A stretch of DNA of 33,781 bases, taken from positions 1-33,781 of IMG/VR virus record IMGVR_UViG_3300045902_000822, one strand, 5' to 3'. Each line of letters opens with the position of its first letter. Position 1 is the stretch's first letter. Shown here piece after piece: positions 1 to 6,787 of this stretch. The notes below the pieces were generated by a model. It worked only from the letters and a program-made list of their open reading frames with translations, had not been told where the DNA came from and did no database searches. This DNA comes from a virus. The position numbers were made by a program, and so were the translations under genes.

Positions 1-2298
1 ATGCACGCCTTTCCCATTTTCGACGGCGCCGTCCCGACCGGAACCTGGACGCCTGGTTTGCCAGGCGGCGCGGGCGGTGACGCCGCGCGGACTTCAAGGA
101 GCGGCGCCGTCGTTGCCTTGGCCGCCGCCGGCATGGTGTCCGGGGAGATCCCGGTTCCGCCCGGTAGTGGAGCGCATGAAACACCGGCGGCGGCCTCGCT
201 CTCGGGCGGAGAACGGAAGGCGGGGGGCGATTTTCCGGAGGTGCCAGCGCCGCGCGGCCCTGACGCGGCGACCGCTCCGGGTTTGTGCGCGGACGGCGCG
301 GCTGGGTTTGCGCCGTCCGCGTCGGCTCCCTCGCCGCGGGCGCTCCTGGAGCGGAACCGGCGGGCGCAACTGGTGCGGACGTTTTACGAGTTGCGGGCGG
401 CGGGGCAGGGGTTTGAGGCGGCGGCGCGGCGGATGGGGGTGGCGGTGGCGACGTTGCACGGTTACGTGAAGGCGTTCGAGGCGGGGGGCGAGGCGGCGTT
501 GACGCCGGGGACGCATCGGTGCGGGCGGCGCTCGCATCTGGCGGCGTTCGGGCTGACGGCGGAGTTCACGGCGAAGATTCGGGAGCTGGCGCTGCGGGTG
601 GAATCGGCGGAGCTGGCGTGGCGGCTGGCGGCGGAGGAGGCGGAGTGTCCGGCGGCGTTGCGGGCCTACCTGGCCGGGGCGCGGCGGATCCCGCGGTCGC
701 TGCTCAAGCTGGCGCGCGTCAATCCGCAGGTGCGGGAGCTGGGGCGCGGGGCGCGGGCCTACCAGCTCAACAGTTACGAGAGCTTCCGGGACATGACGGA
801 GGTCCTGCCGACGGGCGAGCGGGTGCAGATCCAGCCGGGGGACTGGTGGGAGCTGGACGACATGAGCGTGAACCAGCCGTTCTGGTATGAGCTGCCCGAG
901 GGGGTGGAGGCGCGGCCTGACCGGCTGGCGGAGCGGCACGGGGCGGGGCTGGGGCGTCAGGGGCTTTACGCGCTGGACGTGGCGAGCGGGAAGTGGCTGG
1001 GGCACCTCTTGATCGGCCGGCCGCGGGACGCCTACCGGGCGGAGGACATTTTGCGATTTCTGCGCGGCCTGATGACGGCGTGGGGCAAGCCGCGGCGCGG
1101 GGTGCGAATCGAGCGGGGCACCTGGCGGAGCAAGCGGATCAAGGGCCTCACGCTCGAGGCGGACGACACCTGGGCGGAGGAGGAGGTCGAGCGGGCGGGC
1201 CTGGCGGAGGGCGAGCAGCGGATCCTGGTGGCCGGGCTGCACCAGCTCGGGATCGAGGTGGTCTTCGCCTACAGCCCGCACCAGAAGGGCTTCATCGAGG
1301 GCGGCTTCCGGCAGTTGCAGAAGGTGATGGCGGCGCGGCCGCACGCGAACGTCGGGCGTTACCGGGGCGAGTTCGAGGCGGCGGCGCGGGCGTGGACGGC
1401 GGTGAAGGCCGGGGTGGCGCACCCGAGCCGGCGCGGTTTCGGGCACATCACCGAGGTGAGCGAATCGCTGGCCTGGGCGATGACGTGGCTCAACGGCCGG
1501 GAGAAGCAGGGCGCCCTCCAGCGCGGGATCCCGGACGAGCGGTGGGTGGCGGCGGAGGCGCGGTTCGGGCGGCGCGAACTGACGCGGGACGATTTGGCGG
1601 TGTTCCTGCCGGAGCGGAGCGAGCTGCGGGTGGACGGCGGGCACGTGGCCCCCGTGCGCGGCGGGCAGGTGTATCCGTTCACGGCGCCGGAGCTGTTCGC
1701 GGCGATGGGCAACGGGTTTCGGGTGGCGGTGGCTTTTGATCCCGCCGAGCCGGAGCTGGGCTGCGCGATCTGGAACGCCGAGACCTCGAGCGCGAACCGG
1801 GCGGGCTGGGCGGCCGGACAATTTCTGGGCTGGGCGGCCTACGAGGCGCCGGGGCCGCAGTTCGGTCGGGCGGCCGATGGCTCGGCGGCGGCGGAGAACC
1901 GGCGCCGCTACCGCAACTGGCACCGCACGGAGCTGCGGATCATCACGAGTTTCGGCCGGGGCGTGGCGCGCGAGGGCGCGGCCCGCGACGGCCGGGGGAC
2001 GGTCGGGAAGGTCCAAGGTCCGGGGGCCGAGGTCCAAGGTCCGGGGGCCGAGGTCCAAGGTCCAAGGTCCGAGGTCACTCCTCTTACCTCACCCCTCCTA
2101 CCTCCCCCCTCTCCCCTCGTCCCTTCCCCTTCGCGCCGGCTGTTCGACCGGCCGGAGGCCGGGACGCTGCAACGGCAGCGCAGCACCATTGCTTTGCTCG
2201 CGCAACGGGCGCGCGAGCTGTCGGACCCAACCACCCCCACGCCACGCATAGACCAGGAGGAACCCCATGCCGAGCCAGACCCAATCCCTGCAACTTGA
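1..2298 (+). CDS. MuA-like DDE transposase
   Basis: Catalyses strand transfer for integration and replicative transposition. Residues 1-110 are low-complexity and not recognisable. Residues 113-165 look like a helix-turn-helix (an alanine-rich helix, then VAVATLHGYVKAF). The RNase-H-like core spans roughly 278-440: the first acidic residue is in WELDDMS (D286 or D287), the middle position is in VRIERGTW (E371, where Asp is usual), and the last is E433 in GFIEGGF. Residues 520-600 resemble the Mu-type beta-barrel. Residues 670-691 are an in-frame tandem repeat, followed by a Pro-rich linker and a basic C-terminal helix that may contact the B protein. The start is uncertain: I used the ATG at base 1, but the gene could be open to the left or start later (for example ATG 133). 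It overlaps the next gene by 32 bases. Confidence 0.9.
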   Translation: MHAFPIFDGAVPTGTWTPGLPGGAGGDAARTSRSGAVVALAAAGMVSGEIPVPPGSGAHETPAAASLSGGERKAGGDFPEVPAPRGPDAATAPGLCADGAAGFAPSASAPSPRALLERNRRAQLVRTFYELRAAGQGFEAAARRMGVAVATLHGYVKAFEAGGEAALTPGTHRCGRRSHLAAFGLTAEFTAKIRELALRVESAELAWRLAAEEAECPAALRAYLAGARRIPRSLLKLARVNPQVRELGRGARAYQLNSYESFRDMTEVLPTGERVQIQPGDWWELDDMSVNQPFWYELPEGVEARPDRLAERHGAGLGRQGLYALDVASGKWLGHLLIGRPRDAYRAEDILRFLRGLMTAWGKPRRGVRIERGTWRSKRIKGLTLEADDTWAEEEVERAGLAEGEQRILVAGLHQLGIEVVFAYSPHQKGFIEGGFRQLQKVMAARPHANVGRYRGEFEAAARAWTAVKAGVAHPSRRGFGHITEVSESLAWAMTWLNGREKQGALQRGIPDERWVAAEARFGRRELTRDDLAVFLPERSELRVDGGHVAPVRGGQVYPFTAPELFAAMGNGFRVAVAFDPAEPELGCAIWNAETSSANRAGWAAGQFLGWAAYEAPGPQFGRAADGSAAAENRRRYRNWHRTELRIITSFGRGVAREGAARDGRGTVGKVQGPGAEVQGPGAEVQGPRSEVTPLTSPLLPPPSPLVPSPSRRLFDRPEAGTLQRQRSTIALLAQRARELSDPTTPTPRIDQEEPHAEPDPIPAT
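288..321. repeat. 12-bp perfect inverted repeat inside transposase 5' part
   Basis: The arms cgcggacggcgc (288-299) and gcgccgtccgcg (310-321) are exact reverse complements around a 10-base loop. The hairpin lies just before the first recognisable domain of the transposase. It could form in mRNA or be an inserted repeat; nothing else shows its role. Confidence 0.7.
2009..2071 (+). repeat. Three 21-bp tandem units within the transposase C-terminus
   Basis: Units start at 2009, 2030 and 2051 and share aggtccaaggtcc. The third differs in its second half. The unit is a multiple of three, so the repeat stays in frame and encodes a VQGPGAE-type heptad. A C/T-rich tract (about 2076-2140) follows and encodes a Pro/Ser/Leu linker. 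Confidence 0.85.
2255..2260 (+). promoter_or_regulatory. Strong ribosome binding site of the B-like gene
   Basis: AGGAGG lies 6 bases before ATG 2267, inside the transposase gene. It fixes the B start and is one of very few good Shine-Dalgarno sites in this window. Confidence 0.75.
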
Positions 2299-3322
2299 GA
2301 CCCACAAACTCCAGCACCTTTTCGCGGCCTACCCGGAGGAGATCCGCGACGACTGCCTCTGGCTGGGGGCCTTCCTGCGCGAGCACTGCTCGAGGAACCT
2401 GACGGCGCTGGAGACGTTGTGCCGCAAGCGCGGCTTCGACCTCCACGAGACCACGCTCAGCCGCATCCTCCGCGGCAAGCTCTTCAATGACGACGGCGCG
2501 CCGCTGCTCAAGCTCTCGCGGCTCTCGGCGCTGATCGCGGCGCTGCGCCAGGAGGACCAGCTTGCGCGGCTGGCGGGCCGCGTGGCCTTCATCGAGACGC
2601 CCACCTGGGAGAGCATCCGCGATTACGTGGACTTCAAGCGGGCGCCGGAGACGGTGTGCAAGTTCGGCCTGATCATCGGGCCGACCGGCTCGCAAAAGTC
2701 GTGCTGCGCCAAGCATTACGCGGCGCTCAACAACCACGGCGTGGTGGTCCACCTGGAGACGCCGGAGACGCCCACGATGGGGCGCTTTGTGACCAAGCTG
2801 GCGGTGAAGTATGGCGTCAGCGAGTTCCACAACATCGAGAAGAAGCGCGAGCGCATCACCGAGGCGGTGACCGACCGCTCGTGCATCATCGTGGACAACA
2901 TTCAGCGGATGTATAAGGACCGGCACGGGTGGAGCCAGCCGGTGTTCAACTTCCTCCAGCAGCTCCAGGACGACACGGGCTGCACGGTGATCCTGATCTG
3001 TGTGCCGGAGTTCGAGGCCACGCTGAGCCGGGGCGCGGACAAGGGCTACTTCGAGCAGTTCGAGGGGCGGGTGGGCGGGCGCAGCGAGTTTCTGTGGCTG
3101 CCGGCCTTCCCGCCGCGCGAGGACGTGCTGGCCATCGCCCAGGCCCTCAAGCTGCGCGACGCCGAGAAGCACCTCGACGAGCTGGAGGCCATCGCCCGCG
3201 AGCGCGGCCGGGTGCGCATCCTCTTCAACGCCCTGCAAAAGGCCACGCGCCTGGCCCACCACAAGCCGCTCACCATCCGCCACGTCCGCGCCGCGCTCAA
3301 CCGCGAGGAGGGCGACGAATGA
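2267..3322 (+). CDS. MuB-like AAA+ ATPase, target-DNA activator
   Basis: In Mu, B binds target DNA as ATP-dependent filaments, delivers it to the transposase and gives target immunity. This 351-residue protein has the expected form: an N-terminal Cro/cI-like helix-turn-helix (about 45-75, ending in TTLSRILRGK) and an ATPase domain from about 125. The P-loop is GPTGSQKS (138-145), with Gln where Gly normally precedes the Lys. The Walker B strand is CIIVDNIQ, with D210-N211 instead of Asp-Glu. The C-terminal region (about 300-351) is helical and basic, like the DNA/A-binding end of MuB. The start is set by AGGAGG at 2255. It is longer than Mu B (312 residues). The assignment rests on neighbour order as well as on the motifs. 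Confidence 0.85.
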   Translation: MPSQTQSLQLETHKLQHLFAAYPEEIRDDCLWLGAFLREHCSRNLTALETLCRKRGFDLHETTLSRILRGKLFNDDGAPLLKLSRLSALIAALRQEDQLARLAGRVAFIETPTWESIRDYVDFKRAPETVCKFGLIIGPTGSQKSCCAKHYAALNNHGVVVHLETPETPTMGRFVTKLAVKYGVSEFHNIEKKRERITEAVTDRSCIIVDNIQRMYKDRHGWSQPVFNFLQQLQDDTGCTVILICVPEFEATLSRGADKGYFEQFEGRVGGRSEFLWLPAFPPREDVLAIAQALKLRDAEKHLDELEAIARERGRVRILFNALQKATRLAHHKPLTIRHVRAALNREEGDE

Positions 3323-3357
3323 CCTCACCCGCCTCAATCCCCAACTCCCAACCGACC

Positions 3358-3612
3358 ATGAAAACCATCCCGATCACGATGCTGGGCGACCGGACCGCCA
3401 CGCCCGGCACCGGGCCGGCGGCGCCGCCGCTGACCCTGGCGCTGTTTGCGTGCCGCACGGCGGCGCAGGAGTTGCGGGCCGGCTACGCGGCGGCGCCGGC
3501 GGTGGCCGCCATCCTCCTGGCCGATCTGCTGGCCGAGCAGGAGCGCGTGGTCACCCGGCTGGAGGAGCTGTCGGTCAGCCTGGCGCGCGAGGCGCAGGGA
3601 GGTGGGCGATGA
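3358..3612 (+). CDS. Small alanine-rich early protein, unknown
   Basis: 84 residues, not recognised. The ATG at 3358 follows a C-rich spacer without a clear Shine-Dalgarno site. The first half is Pro/Thr/Gly-rich, and residues 25-78 look mostly helical, with LLAEQERVVTRLEELSVSLA suited to a short amphipathic coiled coil. The stop overlaps the next start in an ATGA, so the two are probably translated together. The place just after B is where Mu keeps small host-takeover genes, but nothing in the sequence shows such a role. Confidence 0.55.
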   Translation: MKTIPITMLGDRTATPGTGPAAPPLTLALFACRTAAQELRAGYAAAPAVAAILLADLLAEQERVVTRLEELSVSLAREAQGGGR

Positions 3613-3995
3613 GTGCGGTCACATTGAACCGCGGAGGCGCGGAGACGCGGAGCGGCAAGGGGGAAATCCCCGCGCCGCAGCGTCTCGGCGTTGAATCCGC
3701 CGCCCTCAACCTGCGCTGGCTGGAGCACGGCCCCGGCGCGGCGGTGCGGCTGCCGCTGCTCACGCTGGAGGCGCTGACGCTCGAGGCGGCCGGACGGGAA
3801 CCGGGCGGCGACTGGGCGGAGGCGGCGCTGGCGGCCGAGCGCTGCCTGGTCGAGCTGCGGGCGCAGCTCCTGCGCCGGCGGCCCAGCCCCGGCGCGCTCG
3901 AGGACGCCGCCCTGCGGGCGTGCGCGGCGCTGATGGCGCGGGTCATCCAAGGCTCCCTTGACCTCGGGGGCACGGCGACGCGGAGGGCGCGATGA
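3609..3995 (+). CDS. Small early protein with repeat-derived N-terminus, unknown
   Basis: 128 residues, not recognised. Residues about 6-30 (LNRGGAETRSG and onward) are encoded by a copy of the dispersed palindromic repeat (3626-3697), so the native protein core probably starts near residue 31. The rest is Leu/Ala/Arg-rich and helical. It has ATGA overlaps at both ends, with the gene before and with the nucleotidyltransferase after. An alternative is that the true start lies beyond the repeat, although no ATG is obvious there. Confidence 0.5.
   Translation: MSAVTLNRGGAETRSGKGEIPAPQRLGVESAALNLRWLEHGPGAAVRLPLLTLEALTLEAAGREPGGDWAEAALAAERCLVELRAQLLRRRPSPGALEDAALRACAALMARVIQGSLDLGGTATRRAR
3626..3697 (+). 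repeat. Dispersed GC-rich palindromic repeat, two-armed copy
   Basis: The left arm gaaccgcggaggcgcggaga begins at 3626. A centre around aagggggaaatcc follows, and the imperfect complementary right arm ends in gttgaatc (3669-3697). It lies entirely within a reading frame. It has the same architecture as the copy at 4701-4778. Confidence 0.75.
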
Positions 3996-4558
3996 AATCC
4001 GCGGACGCCTGGCCCCTGGCCGAATCGGTGAAGAAGGTCCTCTCGCCCTACTGCGCCCAGATCGAGGTCGCCGGCAGCCTCCGGCGCGGGCGTGATTGGG
4101 TCAACGACATCGACCTGGTCTTGCTCCCAAAAGAGGGCCAGTTGGAGCCGTTGAGGGCGCGTTGCAAGCAACGTGCAAAAGTGGTCCTGGACGGACGGCA
4201 GAACCTCATCGTGGAACTCGACGACCGCCACGTCGGGCGTATCCAGGTGGACATCTTCATCGCGCAGCCCGAGTCGCGCGACCTGCTCTCTCACACGCCG
4301 ACAAACTTCGGTTCGCTCCTCCTCTGCCGAACCGGCAGCACGGCGCACAACATCTACCTGGTCGAGCACGCCAAGCGGCTCGGCCTCACCTGGAACCCGT
4401 ATCGCGGAGTGTTCGCCACCGACGGCTCGCTGCTCGCGAGCGCGACCGAGGAGGACATTTTCCGCGTGCTGCAACTCGCTCCGATTCCGCCCGCCCTGCG
4501 CGAGCGCCCCGGCGGTGAAACCGCAAAACCCGTCAACCCTCAACCCGCCCCGAAATGA
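3992..4558 (+). CDS. DNA polymerase beta (PolX)-type nucleotidyltransferase
   Basis: 188 residues with the palm-domain signature of family X polymerases: AGSLRRG (27-33, nucleotide-binding GS motif), NDIDLVL with metal ligands D39 and D41, and IQVDIFI with the third carboxylate D87. GSTAHNIYLVEHAKRLGL (about 116-133) then matches the conserved region after the palm. The fingers and the 8-kDa lyase domain of full PolX enzymes are absent, so this is a minimal palm plus thumb-like protein. It may fill gaps or repair ends during transposition, or nucleotidylate another substrate; the sequence cannot decide. It is coupled by ATGA overlaps to both neighbours. The fold is well supported and the function is inference. 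Confidence 0.8.
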   Translation: MKSADAWPLAESVKKVLSPYCAQIEVAGSLRRGRDWVNDIDLVLLPKEGQLEPLRARCKQRAKVVLDGRQNLIVELDDRHVGRIQVDIFIAQPESRDLLSHTPTNFGSLLLCRTGSTAHNIYLVEHAKRLGLTWNPYRGVFATDGSLLASATEEDIFRVLQLAPIPPALRERPGGETAKPVNPQPAPK

Positions 4559-4821
4559 ACATCCTCCTCATCGCCATCACCCTCCTCGGCCTCACCCTGC
4601 TGCTGTTGCTCGCCTGGCTCGCCAGCCTTGCCCGCGCCGCCGAGGCGGACAACGACCCCGAGCGCGACGCCGGCTTCACCGACGACGAGATCGCCGCCCT
4701 GAACCGCGGAGACGCGGAGACGCCCAGACAGAAGGGGGCGCCGGTTTGCTCCGCGCCGCCGCGCCGCCGCGGCGAATCACTCCTCACTCCTCACGCATCA
4801 CTCAACCCCCCCACCCCATGA
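4555..4821 (+). CDS. Small single-pass membrane protein
   Basis: 88 residues. Residues 2-28 are an uninterrupted Leu/Ile/Ala segment, either a membrane anchor or an uncleaved signal. An acidic stretch (AEADNDPERDAGFTDDE) follows. The tail from about residue 49 (NRGDAETPR and onward) is encoded by a dispersed palindromic repeat (4701-4778) and by a low-complexity ctcactcctcac tract, so it is probably acquired sequence. It has ATGA overlaps on both sides. Function unknown; the small membrane proteins of phage early regions often target the host envelope, but that is only an analogy. Confidence 0.6.
   Translation: MNILLIAITLLGLTLLLLLAWLASLARAAEADNDPERDAGFTDDEIAALNRGDAETPRQKGAPVCSAPPRRRGESLLTPHASLNPPTP
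4701..4778 (+). repeat. Dispersed GC-rich palindromic repeat, two-armed copy
   Basis: The left arm gaaccgcggagacgcggaga starts at 4701. The centre contains gaagggggcg, and the right arm (4749-4778) ends in cgccgcggcgaatc. It is inside the membrane-protein gene and supplies most of its C-terminal half. Confidence 0.75.
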
Positions 4822-5375
4822 TCCGATCCCTCTCCCCCGAAGAAACCTCCGCACCCGCCGCATCGCTGGCCGACATCGAGGCCGCCACCAAACGCTACGC
4901 CGACGCCCGCGCGGCGCTGTCGGAGATCGTCGGCGAACTCAACGCCGAGATCGAGGCCGCCAAGCGCAGGCGGCTGGCCGCCATCAAGCGGTTTGTCGCC
5001 ACCTGCGCCGAGCGGCAGGCTGCCCTGGCGGCGCTCATCGAGGCCGCGCCCGCCCTCTTCGCGAAGCCGCGCACGCACGTGTTCCACGGCGTCAAGGTGG
5101 GCTTCCAGAAGGGCAAGGGCGGGATCGAGTTTGACGACGCCGACGACGTGGTCGCGCGCATCCACCGGCTCTACCCCGACGCGCACGACCTGGAGCGGTT
5201 GATCCGGGTCAAGGAGACACCGAACAAGGAGGCGCTGGCGGAGCTGCCGGCGGCGGAGCTCAAGCGGCTGGGCTGCGCGATCGTGGCGGCGGGCGACCAG
5301 GTGGTCATCAAGCCGGTGGACGGCGAGGTGGACCGGATCGTCAACGCGCTGCTCAAGGACGCGACGGAGGCATGA
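4818..5375 (+). CDS. gam: Mu Gam-like host-nuclease inhibitor
   Basis: 185 residues, close to Mu Gam (174). In Mu, Gam binds double-stranded DNA ends and shields them from host exonucleases such as RecBCD. It is the phage counterpart of Ku. The family pattern is visible: a long N-terminal helix (about 18-72, LADIEAATKRYADARAALSE then AEIEAAKRRRLAAIKRF), a beta strand (HVFHGVKVGFQKGKGGIEF, about 94-112), then DDADDVVARIHRLYP and a C-terminal ERLIRVKETPNKEAL segment. The start is ATG 4818, overlapping the previous stop. Its position after A and B agrees with Mu-like phages. The next gene starts within its stop (ATGA at 5372). Confidence 0.88.
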   Translation: MIRSLSPEETSAPAASLADIEAATKRYADARAALSEIVGELNAEIEAAKRRRLAAIKRFVATCAERQAALAALIEAAPALFAKPRTHVFHGVKVGFQKGKGGIEFDDADDVVARIHRLYPDAHDLERLIRVKETPNKEALAELPAAELKRLGCAIVAAGDQVVIKPVDGEVDRIVNALLKDATEA

Positions 5376-5875
5376 GCACGGCAGATTCACCGCGGAGGCG
5401 CGGAGACGCGGAGCCAGGGGCCAGGGCCGGGATCCGGGGGCGGGGCGTCCGCGCGCCCCTCGCCCTGCTCCTGCTCCTGCTTCTGGGGGCGGCGGGCGCG
5501 CGCGCCCAGACGCGGCACGACTGGCTGACCAACCTGTGCGAGCGCTACAACCCCGGCCTCGGCCTGACCAACCTCTACCTGCTCACGGACAAGGCCGGCC
5601 GCTGCTGGCAGGGGACCAACCTGGCGGCGGCCATCGCCGCCGGCGCCGTGCAGCAGCGGCCGCTGTTGAGCACCAACGCGCGGGCCGCCATCAACCAGCC
5701 GGCCGCCACCAGCGCGACCCTGGTCATCCAGTGGCCCGCCACGCGGACCGTCACGCTCAAGACCAACACGCTGCCGCCCCGCCCGCTGCTCAGCCCGCAG
5801 ACCTGGCCGCTGCCCGCCTGGCCGCGCCCCAACGCCCCCGTCTCCGCGCCACTGCGCCTCCGCGGTGAACCCTGA
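5372..5875 (+). CDS. Small exported or membrane-anchored protein between inverted repeats
   Basis: 167 residues, not recognised. Residues 1-25 (including SPRRRGDAEPG) come from a dispersed repeat. A hydrophobic run LALLLLLLLGAAGARA (about 30-45) looks like a signal peptide with AxA cleavage. The mature part is rich in Asn/Thr/Leu, with phrases such as TNLYLLTDKAGRCWQGTNLA. The last residues (SAPLRLRGEP) come from an inverted copy of the same repeat (5842-5869). Because the N-terminal repeat delays the signal sequence, the true start may be an alternative codon near the hydrophobic run. Function unknown. Confidence 0.55.
   Translation: MSTADSPRRRGDAEPGARAGIRGRGVRAPLALLLLLLLGAAGARAQTRHDWLTNLCERYNPGLGLTNLYLLTDKAGRCWQGTNLAAAIAAGAVQQRPLLSTNARAAINQPAATSATLVIQWPATRTVTLKTNTLPPRPLLSPQTWPLPAWPRPNAPVSAPLRLRGEP
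5386..5413 (+). repeat. Dispersed repeat, forward copy
   Basis: ttcaccgcggaggcgcggag begins this 28-base copy, near the 5' end of the exported-protein gene. It is the inverted partner of 5842-5869. Confidence 0.8.
5842..5869 (-). repeat. Dispersed repeat, reverse copy
   Basis: The reverse complement begins ttcaccgcggaggcgcagtg and matches 5386-5413 closely. It contains the GTG (5865) that can start the following gene. Confidence 0.8.
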
Positions 5876-6437
5876 CCAACCCGTGCTGACCGCCGCCCAG
5901 ATCACGCTCTACGGCCGCCGCTGGGGGGCGGTGTGCGCCGCCAACGCCTGGCGCATGGCGCGCGGGCGGCTGGCGCCCGAGGCGCGGCTGGGCGGCTCGC
6001 CCGCCCACGAGCAGGTGGCGGCCCTGGCGGAGCGGCACGCGCGGCAGATGGGCCGCAGCGTCACGGTGGACGACCTGCGGCGCGCCTGCACCGCCGCCGC
6101 GGGCGGCCGGTTCGTCTCGACTTACGACCTGACCAACAACCAGTTCACGGCGCTGCTCAACCTCTTTGCCTTGCTCATGGACCCGGAGAACTTGCAGGCG
6201 GCGATCGAACGCGACCAGCCCGAGATCGCGCAGCGGCGCCGCTACGTGGCCGCGATCCAACGCCTGGCGCCGGAGGCCTACACCCTGGAGGTGGCGCGCG
6301 ACCGCTTTGGCGGGCGCTTCACCCCGCCCCACTGGGAGGACCTGCCGATCCCGGCCCTGCACCAGCTCGCGATGACGCTCCGGCACCGCTCGCCTTCGGC
6401 CCCTCAACCTTCAACCTTAAACCGTCCCCCGGCATGA
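5865..6437 (+). CDS. Early-region protein, unknown, helical
   Basis: 190 residues from GTG 5865, which lies inside the reverse repeat copy. An in-frame GTG at 5883 would remove the repeat-encoded residues and is equally possible. Helical throughout; the most conserved-looking stretch is YDLTNNQFTALLNLFALLMDP (about 86-106). Near the end, WEDLPIPALHQLAMTLRHR (about 152-170) recalls the end of GemA-like (gp16, DUF1018) proteins of Mu-like phages, but the likeness is too weak for naming. The C-terminal PSAPQPSTLNRPPA is low-complexity. It is coupled to the next gene by ATGA. Confidence 0.6.
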   Translation: MNPDQPVLTAAQITLYGRRWGAVCAANAWRMARGRLAPEARLGGSPAHEQVAALAERHARQMGRSVTVDDLRRACTAAAGGRFVSTYDLTNNQFTALLNLFALLMDPENLQAAIERDQPEIAQRRRYVAAIQRLAPEAYTLEVARDRFGGRFTPPHWEDLPIPALHQLAMTLRHRSPSAPQPSTLNRPPA

Positions 6438-6787
6438 CGCCCCAGCTCGAGATGTTCAGCCCGGCGCATCCGCCCACGCGGCAGGAGGTGGACTGGCTGG
6501 TGGAGCGGTTGAGCGGGGCGGGCTGGCGGACGGCGGCGGAGATCCTGGCCGACGCCGGGCTGGCGGCGACCGACGCGCGCAAGCGCCGGCTGCGCCAACT
6601 GGCCGACCGCAGCGGCGGGCGGATCGGGGGCGGTCAACTGGGTTACAAGCTGGTGAGCGAGATGACGCGCGAGGAGTTCGAGCACACGCGGCGCTGGCTC
6701 AATCACCAGGCCGAGGAGATGAAGCGGCGCGTGATTGAGATGGACCGGGTGTGGTTCGCGCGCACGCCGGTGGAGGCGGGAGCATGA
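6434..6787 (+). CDS. Putative winged-helix DNA-binding protein
   Basis: 117 residues. Residues about 15-75 read as a winged helix: two helices (QEVDWLVERLSGAGWRTAAEI and ARKRRLRQLADRSGG), then a wing with GGQLGYKLV. After this a helix (REEFEHTRRWLNHQAEEMKRRVIEMDRVWF) could dimerise. Small proteins of this shape are common in phage replication regions. I infer a regulatory or replication-accessory role without direct evidence. ATGA overlaps with both neighbours. Confidence 0.6.
   Translation: MTPQLEMFSPAHPPTRQEVDWLVERLSGAGWRTAAEILADAGLAATDARKRRLRQLADRSGGRIGGGQLGYKLVSEMTREEFEHTRRWLNHQAEEMKRRVIEMDRVWFARTPVEAGA

Noticed and set aside
94-2058. A 654-residue open frame on the minus strand opposite the transposase
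   Set aside because: It is Arg/Pro/His-rich, lacks any domain and is the expected shadow of a GC-rich gene. The same applies to other long minus-strand frames at 2084-3337, 8461-10350, 9758-11611, 19789-21762, 26643-28844 and 30489-32063.
3626-3697. CRISPR-like array made of the repeated palindromes
   Set aside because: Copies are scattered, vary in arm number and orientation, and have no regular spacers.
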